A DNA stretch of 8,274 bases from Pyrinomonadaceae bacterium (GCA_026786155.1 JAJAYR010000557.1:1-8274), one strand, 5' to 3'. Shown: positions 1 to 5,694, numbered from the stretch's first letter. Program-made: numbers and translations. Notes: generated from the sequence alone by a model not told the origin.

Positions 1-540
1 AAAAACGTCGGCGGATTGAACGGCGCGAACGCCGTCGGAACGAGCGCGTCGTTTGTCTGCGGCGTGTTTTTGCGATTTTCTTTGCGGATTGACGTTTCAT
101 CGAAAAAAATTCTCGAAGCGAAATTTCAAACGAACGGCTGCGGTTATCTTATTGCTTCGGCGGACGTTTTGGCGGAAAAAGTTACCGGAAAACATCTGAA
201 TAAAATTCACACTTTAGACGAAAAAGTTTTGCAGACGGAAATTGAAAACGCGCTCGGCAAATTTTCTAAGCATCGAAAACATTGTTTAGATTTGACGCTG
301 GAAACTCTGCAAAACGCTTTCGCCGATTTTCGCGCCGGGCAGATTGAAGAATTTGCGGGCGAAAAGGCTTTGATTTGCACTTGTTTCGGCGTGGCGGAAG
401 AAACGATTGAAAAAGTAATCAAACAAAACTCCATCGAAACGGTCGAAGATGTAACCGACGCTTGCGGCGCGGGCGGCGGCTGCGGTTCGTGCCGAATGCT
501 GATTCAAGAAATGATCGACGTTTATCAAAGCGAAAACTAA
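1..540 (+). CDS. NifU-like Fe-S scaffold with BFD-like [2Fe-2S] domain, 5' end outside window
   Basis: The frame is open from base 1, and the first residues (KNVGG...ANAVG) already resemble the NifU/IscU N-terminal region, so the true start lies upstream; the TTG at 16 is probably internal. Numbering from that TTG, the three scaffold cysteines are C15 (VCG), C42 (NGCGYLIAS) and C90 (KHC). A C-terminal BFD-like domain follows, with C121-x-C123 and C156-x-x-C159. By family knowledge the first domain assembles Fe-S clusters with a cysteine desulfurase, and the second carries a permanent [2Fe-2S] cluster. The C-terminal Nfu domain of classical NifU is absent, since the gene stops at 540 just after the BFD part. 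The Asp that normally follows Cys-Gly in IscU/NifU (CGD) is Val here. A cysteine desulfurase upstream would be expected but is out of view. The family call is firm; the physiological partner is inferred. Confidence 0.85.
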   Translation, partial: KNVGGLNGANAVGTSASFVCGVFLRFSLRIDVSSKKILEAKFQTNGCGYLIASADVLAEKVTGKHLNKIHTLDEKVLQTEIENALGKFSKHRKHCLDLTLETLQNAFADFRAGQIEEFAGEKALICTCFGVAEETIEKVIKQNSIETVEDVTDACGAGGGCGSCRMLIQEMIDVYQSEN

Positions 541-543
541 AGA

Positions 544-572
544 TTTTTGGCGAAGATTTTTTGTGCTATAAT
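544..572 (+). promoter_or_regulatory. Putative extended -10 promoter for the CNNM/CBS gene
   Basis: TATAAT lies at 567-572 and is preceded by TG at 564-565, giving the extended -10 form TGCTATAAT. The best -35 at 17 bp spacing (TTTTTG, 544-549) is poor, which is tolerated by extended -10 promoters. It lies just after the NifU stop and points at the gene starting at 674. Confidence 0.5.
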
Positions 573-626
573 CTGAAAAATCAGACGCTTCAGCGGCTGA
601 TAAATTAAGTTTGAGGAGAATTAAAA

Positions 627-677
627 TTGGATTTTCCGACTAAAATCCGAAACCTGAAATCCGAAATCGAACGATGA
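627..677 (+). CDS. Possible 16-codon leader ORF coupled to the CNNM/CBS gene
   Basis: A strong Shine-Dalgarno sequence, GAGGAG at 613-618, lies 8 nt before a TTG at 627. This opens a 16-residue frame (MDFPTKIRNLKSEIER). Its TGA stop at 675-677 overlaps the ATG at 674-676 of the next gene in an ATGA arrangement. The larger gene has no Shine-Dalgarno sequence at a usable distance and no earlier start in its own frame, because a stop occurs at 641-643. Translation could therefore start at the leader and re-initiate downstream. Alternatively the leader is an accident of repeat DNA inserted between an old ribosome site and its gene. No product is recognised. Confidence 0.3.
   Translation: MDFPTKIRNLKSEIER
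641..671 (+). repeat. Short degenerate repeat of the GAAATCtGAAATC type
   Basis: The segment repeats variants of the unit (aaa)TCCGAAA(cc)TGAAATCCGAAATC. It resembles the repeat tracts around 6131-6160 and 6213-6252, which are built from GAAATCTGAAATCTGG-like units. It sits directly between a good ribosome-binding site and the start codon of the next gene. It is probably one copy of a dispersed intergenic repeat. Confidence 0.4.
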
Positions 678-2065
678 ACGACCCTGCAAGTATTTTGGTA
701 ATGTTTTTCGCTGCTGAAATCACCACAGCGACCGAACCCGCGACTTTTACTTCGACGCTCTTAAATATCCTTTTGGTTATCTTTCTGGTGCTTGCCAACG
801 GTTTTTTCGTGGCTTCGGAATTCTCGCTCGTCGCCGTGCGGAAATCGCGCATCGAAGCGTTAGTCGCCGAAGGAAACAAAGCCGCCGAACGGCTTTTGGG
901 CTTGCTCAATAATCTCAACGCTTATATTTCCGCCACGCAACTCGGAATTACGCTGTCTTCGCTCGGACTCGGCTGGGTCGGCGAACCGGCGATTGCCGCG
1001 ATTTTAGAACCCGTTTTGATTCGCATCGGTGAATTGACGGGCGCGGCGTTTTTGGCGGCAGGAACGGTTCTGCACACGATTTCATTTATCATCGCGTTTT
1101 CCCTAATCACGTTTCTGCATATCGTTTTCGGCGAACTCGCGCCTAAAACCGCCGCGCTCGAACTTTCGGAAAAAGTTTCGATGTGGTGCGCCCTGCCTTT
1201 ACAGATTTTCTACAAAACTTTCAGTTATCCGATTCGGATGCTCGACTGGGCGGGAACCCAGACCGTCAAACTTTTCGGGCTGCATCCGTCGGGCAAACAC
1301 GGTTCGAGCTACACGGAAGATGAAATTCGCCAGCTTATTAATAAATCCGAAGAAAGCGGGCATTTGAACAAAGAAGAACGGCGTTTAATCAATCGCGTTT
1401 TTGAATTTTCCGAAACGACCGTCAAAGAAGCGATGATTCCGCGCACCGAAATTATCGGCATCGGGGAAAACTGCACACTCGAAGAAATCGCCAGCGCGTT
1501 TCAGCAAAACGGTTATTCGAGACTGCCGGTTTTTCGTGAATCGCTCGACGATATTGTCGGCTTCGTTCACGGCAAAGACGTAATGCCGTATCTTTTGAAT
1601 CCGAAAAATTTCCGGCTCGAAGAAGTTTTGCAAAAACCGCTTTACATCGTTGACACGGCGCGGCTCGAAGACGTTCTGCGGCAGATGCAGCGGGCAAAAG
1701 CGCATTTCGGATTCGTCGTGGACGAACACGGCGGCGTGGAAGGAATCATCACTTTAGAAGACCTGCTGGAAGAAATCGTCGGTGATATTTCCGACGAACA
1801 CGACGAAGAAGTTAACGAACAAATCATCAAACAGTCCGACGGCAGTTTCGTTCTCGACGGCAATTTAGCCGTCCGCGATTTGAACAAACGACTCGCTATG
1901 CAATTACCCGTTTCCGAAGCCTACACGACGATTGCCGGATTTTTAATGTCAGAATCGGGACAAATTTTAAACGAAGGTGAAACCGTATCGTTCAACGGAC
2001 ACATTTTCAAAGTCGAAAAAGTTGATAAACGGCGGATTTTGAAGGTCAGAATGGAGAAAAATTAA
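674..2065 (+). CDS. CNNM transmembrane / CBS-pair / CorC_HlyC domain protein (hemolysin-family, putative ion transporter)
   Basis: This 463-residue protein has the full three-part architecture of the HlyC/CorC (UPF0053) family. The CNNM/DUF21 membrane domain covers about 26-200, with hydrophobic segments near 28-48, 88-112 and 123-153. It carries the conserved stretches GFFVASEFSLVAVRKSRIEA (43-62), QLGITLSSLGLGWVGEP (89-105) and FGELAPKTAAL (152-162). A CBS pair spans about 254-372, including MIPRTEI, SRLPVF, DEHGGVEGIITLEDLLEEIVGD (in two conserved pieces at 350-371). A CorC_HlyC domain covers about 385-460. Relatives act in the inner membrane in Mg2+/Co2+ handling or efflux; 'hemolysin' is a historical label and does not imply toxicity. 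The start at 674 is set by an in-frame stop at 641; Met10 (701) is an alternative. The gene converges with higA, the two overlapping by 4 bp at their stops. Confidence 0.9.
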   Translation: MNDPASILVMFFAAEITTATEPATFTSTLLNILLVIFLVLANGFFVASEFSLVAVRKSRIEALVAEGNKAAERLLGLLNNLNAYISATQLGITLSSLGLGWVGEPAIAAILEPVLIRIGELTGAAFLAAGTVLHTISFIIAFSLITFLHIVFGELAPKTAALELSEKVSMWCALPLQIFYKTFSYPIRMLDWAGTQTVKLFGLHPSGKHGSSYTEDEIRQLINKSEESGHLNKEERRLINRVFEFSETTVKEAMIPRTEIIGIGENCTLEEIASAFQQNGYSRLPVFRESLDDIVGFVHGKDVMPYLLNPKNFRLEEVLQKPLYIVDTARLEDVLRQMQRAKAHFGFVVDEHGGVEGIITLEDLLEEIVGDISDEHDEEVNEQIIKQSDGSFVLDGNLAVRDLNKRLAMQLPVSEAYTTIAGFLMSESGQILNEGETVSFNGHIFKVEKVDKRRILKVRMEKN

Positions 2066-2466
2066 ATAAACAGTTCTACGGAAACCTTAAATTTTTCGGC
2101 AAGTTTTTTGGCGTGGGTTTTGCTGATGGCACGTTTGCCGTTGACGACTTCCGAAGCGATTCCTTTTGAGCCGAAAACTTCTAACAAATCCGCCTGTTTT
2201 AAATCTTGCGCGTCCATTAAATGGAGCAAAACGTCGTGCGGAGCGGCGTTACCCATCGGATAGGCTTGCTCTTCAAATTCTTCAATCAGCGTCACCAGTA
2301 AATCGAATAATTTATCCTCTTCGGGTGAAAATTTTTCCGCGCCTTTTTTCATCATTTGTTCGACGATTTTCAAATAATGCTCATTTTCTTCTTCGGTTTC
2401 GATGCGGCGCGGCAAAACTTCCGCCAGTAATTTGCCGTATTTTTTTTTATCAACTGCGTCGTGCAT
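2062..2466 (-). CDS. higA: HigA-type antitoxin with C-terminal helix-turn-helix
   Basis: The protein has 134 residues. The N-terminal two thirds is rich in charged helices (1-70). A Cro/C1-like helix-turn-helix covers about 78-134, including LKQADLLEVFGS (89-100), ASEVVNGKR (104-112) and AKKLAEKFKVSVELF (119-133), as in the COG5499 type of HigA. It begins 3 nt after the higB stop, and its Shine-Dalgarno sequence (GGAGAA on the minus strand, in the end of higB) is well placed. As a member of this family it should bind and neutralise HigB and, through its helix-turn-helix, repress the shared promoter. The 17-bp palindrome at 2793-2809 is the obvious candidate operator. Its last codons overlap the stop of the convergent membrane-protein gene, so no terminator separates the two. 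Confidence 0.88.
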   Translation of the reverse strand: MHDAVDKKKYGKLLAEVLPRRIETEEENEHYLKIVEQMMKKGAEKFSPEEDKLFDLLVTLIEEFEEQAYPMGNAAPHDVLLHLMDAQDLKQADLLEVFGSKGIASEVVNGKRAISKTHAKKLAEKFKVSVELFI

Positions 2467-2469
2467 AAC

Positions 2470-2781
2470 TTATTTTTCTCCACAAAATCGGCAATCCGTT
2501 TTCCAAGTGTTTTTATCGTATTCCTTATGCGTCAAAACAAATTTGACGTGGACGGTCTGCTTGAGAAACTCGAACTTCACAATCAGTCTGTATTTGTTTC
2601 CGCCGATATTGAAAACAACACATTCGCCGACCAAATCGGAGTGCGGGTAAATTTCTCTGACTTCAGCGGTGTTTTTCCAACGCGACCGCTTTACCGTTCG
2701 ATACCAACCGTCGAGAAGCGGTTCGGCGGCTCGTTCAATCCGCCCGAATTCCCGCAATCTTTTTCGGCTCACGACGTGCAT
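2470..2781 (-). CDS. higB: HigB-type toxin, RelE-superfamily mRNA interferase
   Basis: The 103-residue protein matches the HigB_toxin family closely: MHVVSRKRLREF (1-12), AWYR-like GWYRTVKRSRWKN (25-37), VFNIGGNKYRLI (56-67) and VLTHKEYDKNTW (82-93). Relatives cleave mRNA at the ribosome when not bound by HigA. The ATG at 2781-2779 is chosen over a TTG three bases earlier because family members begin with MHV/MHI. The toxin-first order, followed after 3 nt by higA, is the hallmark of higBA loci. The C-terminus carries an extension TDCRFCGEK with a CxxC pair (C97, C100) beyond the usual family end. The locus lies between two housekeeping-type genes and was probably acquired. Confidence 0.9.
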   Translation of the reverse strand: MHVVSRKRLREFGRIERAAEPLLDGWYRTVKRSRWKNTAEVREIYPHSDLVGECVVFNIGGNKYRLIVKFEFLKQTVHVKFVLTHKEYDKNTWKTDCRFCGEK

Positions 2782-2789
2782 CAAATTTG

Positions 2790-2818
2790 ATTGTTCTCAT
2801 AATGAGAACGTATGTCAA
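2790..2818 (-). promoter_or_regulatory. higBA promoter with embedded 17-bp palindromic operator
   Basis: On the minus strand a perfect -35 TTGACA lies at 2818-2813. After 17 bp comes AACAAT (2795-2790), a 4-of-6 match to the -10 consensus. Nearly the entire spacer is the perfect palindrome GTTCTCATAATGAGAAC (2793-2809; 8-bp arms around one central base). An operator between -35 and -10 is the classical place for autorepression, so HigA binding is inferred. Expected initiation is near 2783, only a few bases before the higB ATG, which suggests a leaderless or almost leaderless transcript. Confidence 0.7.
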
Positions 2819-2845
2819 GCGGAAATAAAATTTCACGGTCAGCAA

Positions 2846-2875
2846 TTAACCTTTTACCGATTTATCTGTTAGATT
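2846..2875 (+). promoter_or_regulatory. Putative eno promoter
   Basis: TTAACC (2846-2851) and, after 18 bp, TAGATT (2870-2875), preceded by TG at 2867-2868 as an extended -10, point toward eno. Each hexamer matches consensus at 4 of 6 positions. The promoter is divergent from the higBA promoter about 30 bp away, so HigA bound at its operator might also touch eno transcription. Confidence 0.45.
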
Positions 2876-2901
2876 AACAAAAGTTTTTCTATCAAATTTT
2901 C

Positions 2902-2906
2902 AGGAG
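2902..2906 (+). promoter_or_regulatory. eno ribosome-binding site with long spacing
   Basis: AGGAG at 2902-2906 is the only Shine-Dalgarno-like sequence before eno. Its distance to the ATG at 2922 is 15 nt, longer than usual. The enolase N-terminus (MSLIEQVHAREILDSRGNPT) confirms this ATG, so the spacing is real and not an artefact of a wrong start. Confidence 0.6.
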
Positions 2907-2921
2907 TTTTCTATACAAAAA

Positions 2922-4211
2922 ATGAGTTTAATCGAACAAGTTCACGCCCGCGAGATTTTGGATTCACGCGGAAATCCGACGGTCGAAGCGGAAGTAATTT
3001 TGGAAGACGGAACGCAGGGACGCGCTGCCGTTCCGTCGGGCGCGTCAACCGGCGAAAACGAAGCCGTCGAACTGCGCGACGACGACCAAGCCAGATATTT
3101 GGGCAAAGGCGTTTTGAAGGCGGTCGCCAACGTCAACGAAAAAATCGCGTATGAACTCGAAGGTTTGGACGCGCTCGACCAGACTTTGATTGACGAAACT
3201 TTAATCAAATTGGACGGCACGGAAAATAAATCGAATCTGGGAGCAAACGCGCTGCTGGCGGTTTCGATGGCAAACGCGCGAGCGGCGGCGGCGTTTCAGG
3301 AAATGTCTTTGTATCGTTACATCGGCGGCGCGAACGCCAAAACCTTGCCGACTCCGATGATGAACATTATCAACGGCGGCGCACACGCCGATAATAATGT
3401 GGATTTTCAGGAATTTATGGTGATGCCGGTCGGCGCGGAAAGTTTTTCGGAAGCGTTGCGTGCCGGTGCGGAGATTTTCCATAATCTAAAATCTGTTTTG
3501 AAATCAAAAGGTTACGCGACATCGGTCGGCGATGAAGGCGGTTTTGCGCCGAATCTGAAATCGAACGAAGAAGCGATTGAAACGATTTTAGAAGCAATTG
3601 AAAAAGCCGGTTATAAAGCGGGCGAAGACGTTTTAATCGCGCTCGACCCGGCGGCATCAGAATTTTACGACGGCGCGAATTACGTTTTCAAAAAATCGGA
3701 TAAGCGCGTTTTATCAAGCGACGAAATGATTGCGTATTGGACGGATTGGACGGAAAAATATCCGATTATTTCCATTGAAGACGGTTTAGCCGAAAGCGAT
3801 TGGGACGGCTGGACGAAAATTACCCGAAACATCGGCAAACGAATCCAACTCGTCGGCGACGATTTATTTGTCACGAATACGAAGTTTTTGCAAAAGGGAA
3901 TTGATCTCGGCGCGGCGAATTCGATTTTAATCAAAGTCAATCAAATCGGGACTCTGACCGAAACTTTGGACGCGATTGAACTGGCGAAAACCAACAATAT
4001 GACGGCGGTAATTTCGCATCGTTCGGGTGAAACGGAAGATTCGTTTATCGCGGATTTGGCAGTAGCGACCAACGCCGGACAAATTAAAACCGGCTCGCTT
4101 TCGCGTTCCGACCGCATCGCTAAATATAACCAATTGCTGAGAATCGAAGAAGATTTAAACACTTCGGCGCGATATTTGGGCAGAAAGACTTTTTATCAAA
4201 TCAAAGGCTGA
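2922..4211 (+). CDS. eno: Enolase (phosphopyruvate hydratase)
   Basis: This 429-residue protein is a canonical bacterial enolase, which interconverts 2-phosphoglycerate and phosphoenolpyruvate in lower glycolysis and is also often part of the RNA degradosome. All key residues are visible: the mobile loop SGAST (39-43), H155, E164 and E205 (general base region, GDEGGFAP), the metal ligands D242, E286 and D313, the catalytic K338 in ILIKVNQIGTLTET (335-348), HRSGE (366-370) and K389. Length and start agree with the family. One small peculiarity is Pro243 after the metal ligand (ALDPAASEF), where Val, Cys or Ala is usual. It appears to be transcribed on its own from a promoter near 2846-2875, with a large hairpin-forming repeat right after its stop. 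Confidence 0.98.
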   Translation: MSLIEQVHAREILDSRGNPTVEAEVILEDGTQGRAAVPSGASTGENEAVELRDDDQARYLGKGVLKAVANVNEKIAYELEGLDALDQTLIDETLIKLDGTENKSNLGANALLAVSMANARAAAAFQEMSLYRYIGGANAKTLPTPMMNIINGGAHADNNVDFQEFMVMPVGAESFSEALRAGAEIFHNLKSVLKSKGYATSVGDEGGFAPNLKSNEEAIETILEAIEKAGYKAGEDVLIALDPAASEFYDGANYVFKKSDKRVLSSDEMIAYWTDWTEKYPIISIEDGLAESDWDGWTKITRNIGKRIQLVGDDLFVTNTKFLQKGIDLGAANSILIKVNQIGTLTETLDAIELAKTNNMTAVISHRSGETEDSFIADLAVATNAGQIKTGSLSRSDRIAKYNQLLRIEEDLNTSARYLGRKTFYQIKG

Positions 4212-4217
4212 AAAATT

Positions 4218-4292
4218 AGCCACGAACAAACACGAAATTCCACGAAAGAAATTTGAATGATTTTTCGTGAAATTTCGTGTTTGTTCGTGGCT
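4218..4292. repeat. Long inverted repeat of 10-bp CACGAA units after eno
   Basis: The two 30-nt arms (4218-4247 and 4263-4292) are reverse complements with a single mismatch, separated by a 15-nt loop. Each arm contains three CACGAA hexamers (TTCGTG in the right arm) spaced exactly 10 bp apart, about one helical turn. As RNA it would make a very stable hairpin starting 7 nt after the eno stop and could act as a transcript end or 3' stabiliser; a short T run (4297-4300) follows. The right arm ends 10 nt before the start of the next gene. It could also be a dispersed palindromic repeat or a protein-binding array. Confidence 0.8.
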
Positions 4293-4302
4293 GAAATTTT
4301 GT

Positions 4303-4833
4303 ATGAAAAGAATTTTGGTCATCGGCTCGTGCGGCGCGGGCAAATCAACTTTTTCAAGACTTTTGCACGAAGCGGCAGGTTTAAAACTCGTTCATCTCGA
4401 CAAACTTTATTGGAAACCGAATTGGGTTGAGCCTGCCAAAGACGAATGGCGAAAAACGGTTGAAAAGACTTTGCAAGGCGACGGATGGATTCTTGACGGC
4501 AATTATGGCGGCACACTCGCGTTGCGTCTGGAAAAATGCGACACCGTGATTTTTCTTGATTTTCCGCGCACGGTTTGCAATTGGCGCGTGATAAAAAGAG
4601 TTCTTCTCTATCGCCAAGGAAGCCGCCCGGATATGGCGGAAGGTTGTGCGGAAAAATTTGATTGGGAATTCGTTAAATGGACTTGGAATTACCCGAAACG
4701 CTCGAAACCGAGAGTCGAAGAATTACCAGAACGATTTAAGGATGAGAAAAAAATAATTCGTCTTGAATCAAAAGCGGAAGTTGAAAGTTTCTTCATCAAT
4801 TATTCTCAAACTTCTGTGTTAAAATCCGTCTGA
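4303..4833 (+). CDS. P-loop NTPase/kinase, FlaR (topology modulation) family
   Basis: The 176-residue protein has an N-terminal Walker A motif GSCGAGKS (8-15) right after a first beta strand (MKRILVI). HLDKLYWKPNWVEP (31-44), GWILDGNYGGTLALRL (61-76) and a Walker-B-like strand DTVIFLDFPR (80-89) follow. This is the layout of small adenylate-kinase-like proteins annotated as DNA topology modulation protein FlaR; a small-molecule kinase role is more likely than direct action on DNA, but the substrate is unknown. The ATG at 4303 is preferred to a GTG at 4267, because the latter lies inside the inverted repeat and would add residues unlike the family. There is no clear Shine-Dalgarno sequence. 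Its stop overlaps the ribosome site of the following toxin-antitoxin gene, and a promoter for that gene may lie inside its 3' end. Confidence 0.8.
   Translation: MKRILVIGSCGAGKSTFSRLLHEAAGLKLVHLDKLYWKPNWVEPAKDEWRKTVEKTLQGDGWILDGNYGGTLALRLEKCDTVIFLDFPRTVCNWRVIKRVLLYRQGSRPDMAEGCAEKFDWEFVKWTWNYPKRSKPRVEELPERFKDEKKIIRLESKAEVESFFINYSQTSVLKSV
4817..4825 (+). promoter_or_regulatory. Putative extended -10 promoter for the vapBC-like pair
   Basis: TGTTAAAAT (TG at 4817-4818, TAAAAT at 4820-4825) lies inside the end of the FlaR-like gene. No good -35 is seen. Initiation near 4832 would leave a very short leader beginning about at GAGGAG (4832-4837), which lies 8 nt before the next ATG. An independent promoter would suit a toxin-antitoxin pair, but the evidence is only the motif. 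Confidence 0.3.
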
Positions 4834-4845
4834 GGAGTAAATTTT

Positions 4846-5094
4846 ATGGGACAACTTGTTATTGAAGTGCCGCAGAATATCAATCTAAAATTCAGCGTAA
4901 AAAGCGCGGAAGTCGCCGACGAAATTTTGCGGCTCGTCAAAAAGCCGAAAAAATTTGAAACGATAACTTTAGATTTGCCATACGACTTAGACGAAGTTGA
5001 TGAAAACGAAGCAGTCGGTATTTGGGCTGACCGCCAAGAATCGGCGGCGGAAATTGCGCGTCGAATTCGTCAAGGAAACCGAAAAACAACGTGA
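4846..5094 (+). CDS. VapB-like antitoxin candidate upstream of PIN toxin
   Basis: This small 82-residue acidic protein begins with a strand (MGQLVIEVPQNIN) followed by a helix (VADEILRLVKKPKKF), and has a charged C-terminus (ESAAEIARRIRQGNRKTT). The start is well supported by GAGGAG at 4832-4837. Its stop overlaps the GTG of the PIN-domain gene by 4 bp (GTGA, 5091-5094), the translational coupling typical of antitoxin-toxin pairs. The antitoxin role is inferred mainly from position. The sequence was not matched to a named VapB DNA-binding class, and the N-terminal strand could serve as a ribbon-helix-helix or AbrB-type dimer but this is not certain. Confidence 0.65.
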   Translation: MGQLVIEVPQNINLKFSVKSAEVADEILRLVKKPKKFETITLDLPYDLDEVDENEAVGIWADRQESAAEIARRIRQGNRKTT

Positions 5095-5467
5095 ACGATT
5101 TTTTGCCGGATACAAATGTTTTTTCAAAAATTTTCAAAGGCGATTTGTCCGTAACGCAATTTGTCGAGAGTCTCGATGCCGTAATTGACGCAACTGTCTA
5201 TATCGAATGTTTGCAGGGTTCAAAGTCTAATGACGAAAAGCGAATTATTGAAAAATATCTGAGGCGTTTTCCGCTGCTTCCAATCACACCGCAAAGTTCC
5301 GCCAAGGCAATTGAACTGATTCGCAGTTATTCAAACTCACACGGCTTGCTGTTGCCTGATGCTTTGATTGCCGCGATGCGCTGGAAAATGACTTGACGAT
5401 TGTTACCTATAACGCGAACGATTTTAAGTTTATCGGCGGTTTGAAATGGCAGCAGCCGACCATTTGA
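5091..5467 (+). pseudogene. PIN-domain (VapC-like) toxin, frameshifted near its 3' end
   Basis: The GTG at 5091 begins a PIN-domain protein: PDTNVFSKIFKGD with Asp7, YIECLQGSK with Glu39, and LLPDALIAA with Asp90. These are three of the acidic residues that hold the metal in this RNase family. The frame ends at TGA 5394-5396 after 101 residues. In the frame one base back, the expected continuation LENDLTIVTYNANDFKF reads on from about 5381 to TGA at 5465-5467. It supplies the last PIN strand and the conserved T-x-N-x-x-D-F element. Restoring one G near 5378 (atgcg to atggcg) joins the two parts into about 125 residues. The gene is therefore broken by a one-base deletion or contains a sequencing error. 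If real, the toxin lacks its last acidic residue and is probably inactive. Confidence 0.8.
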
Positions 5468-5473
5468 GAAAAT

Positions 5474-5691
5474 ATGTTTTTCATCATCGGCACAAAAAAT
5501 ACTTTACTTGGGGTTCACGGCAGACGACTTCGCCGATTCGGTGTAGTCAATGCAATATCGTCGCGCCGTTCACCGGAAAAACGGGAATGAATTTTCTGAC
5601 GCTGTTTTTTATCATGCCGACGATTCCGATTAGCAGCAAAAAGAAATTGATTGAATGCCCGAACTGCAAAGCGCGGTTTCAGACGGAATAA
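5474..5691 (+). pseudogene. Small zinc-ribbon membrane protein, frameshifted
   Basis: An ATG at 5474 starts MFFIIGTKNTLLG, the typical beginning of small zinc-ribbon proteins. The rest of the protein is found in another frame: RCSQCNIVAPF with a CxxC, the hydrophobic run FLTLFFIMPTIPI, and a second CxxC in IECPNCKARF, ending at TAA 5691. The switch falls at the G run 5510-5513 (ttggggttc). One additional G would fuse the two parts into about 72 residues with both CxxC pairs and one membrane segment. Without it, the first frame ends after 38 residues. An ATG at 5446 is in the second frame but gives an unrelated N-terminus. The function of this family is unknown. It lies 6 nt after the PIN gene and 3 nt before the GNAT gene. 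Confidence 0.7.
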
Positions 5692-5694
5692 ATT

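Noticed and set aside
2782..2784. TTG start for higB one codon upstream of the ATG
   Set aside because: The family begins with MHV/MHI, and ATG is the stronger start.
2461..2790. 109-codon open frame on the plus strand
   Set aside because: It is antisense to higB, whose family motifs are unmistakable; no ribosome site or domain supports the plus-strand frame.
4218..4292. CRISPR array
   Set aside because: The repeats are 10-bp units in mirrored order with no unique spacers of normal size, and no cas gene is nearby.
4267..4302. Earlier GTG start for the FlaR-like gene
   Set aside because: These 12 codons lie within the right arm of the inverted repeat and place residues before MKRILVIG, where family members normally begin.
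5446..5473. ATG at 5446 as start of the zinc-ribbon protein
   Set aside because: It overlaps the restored end of the PIN gene and gives residues unlike the family, whereas ATG 5474 in another frame gives the characteristic MFFIIGTK start.
5510..5513. Programmed ribosomal frameshift in the zinc-ribbon gene
   Set aside because: No X-XXY-YYZ slippery heptamer or clear stimulatory hairpin was seen at the G run; a deletion or read error is simpler.
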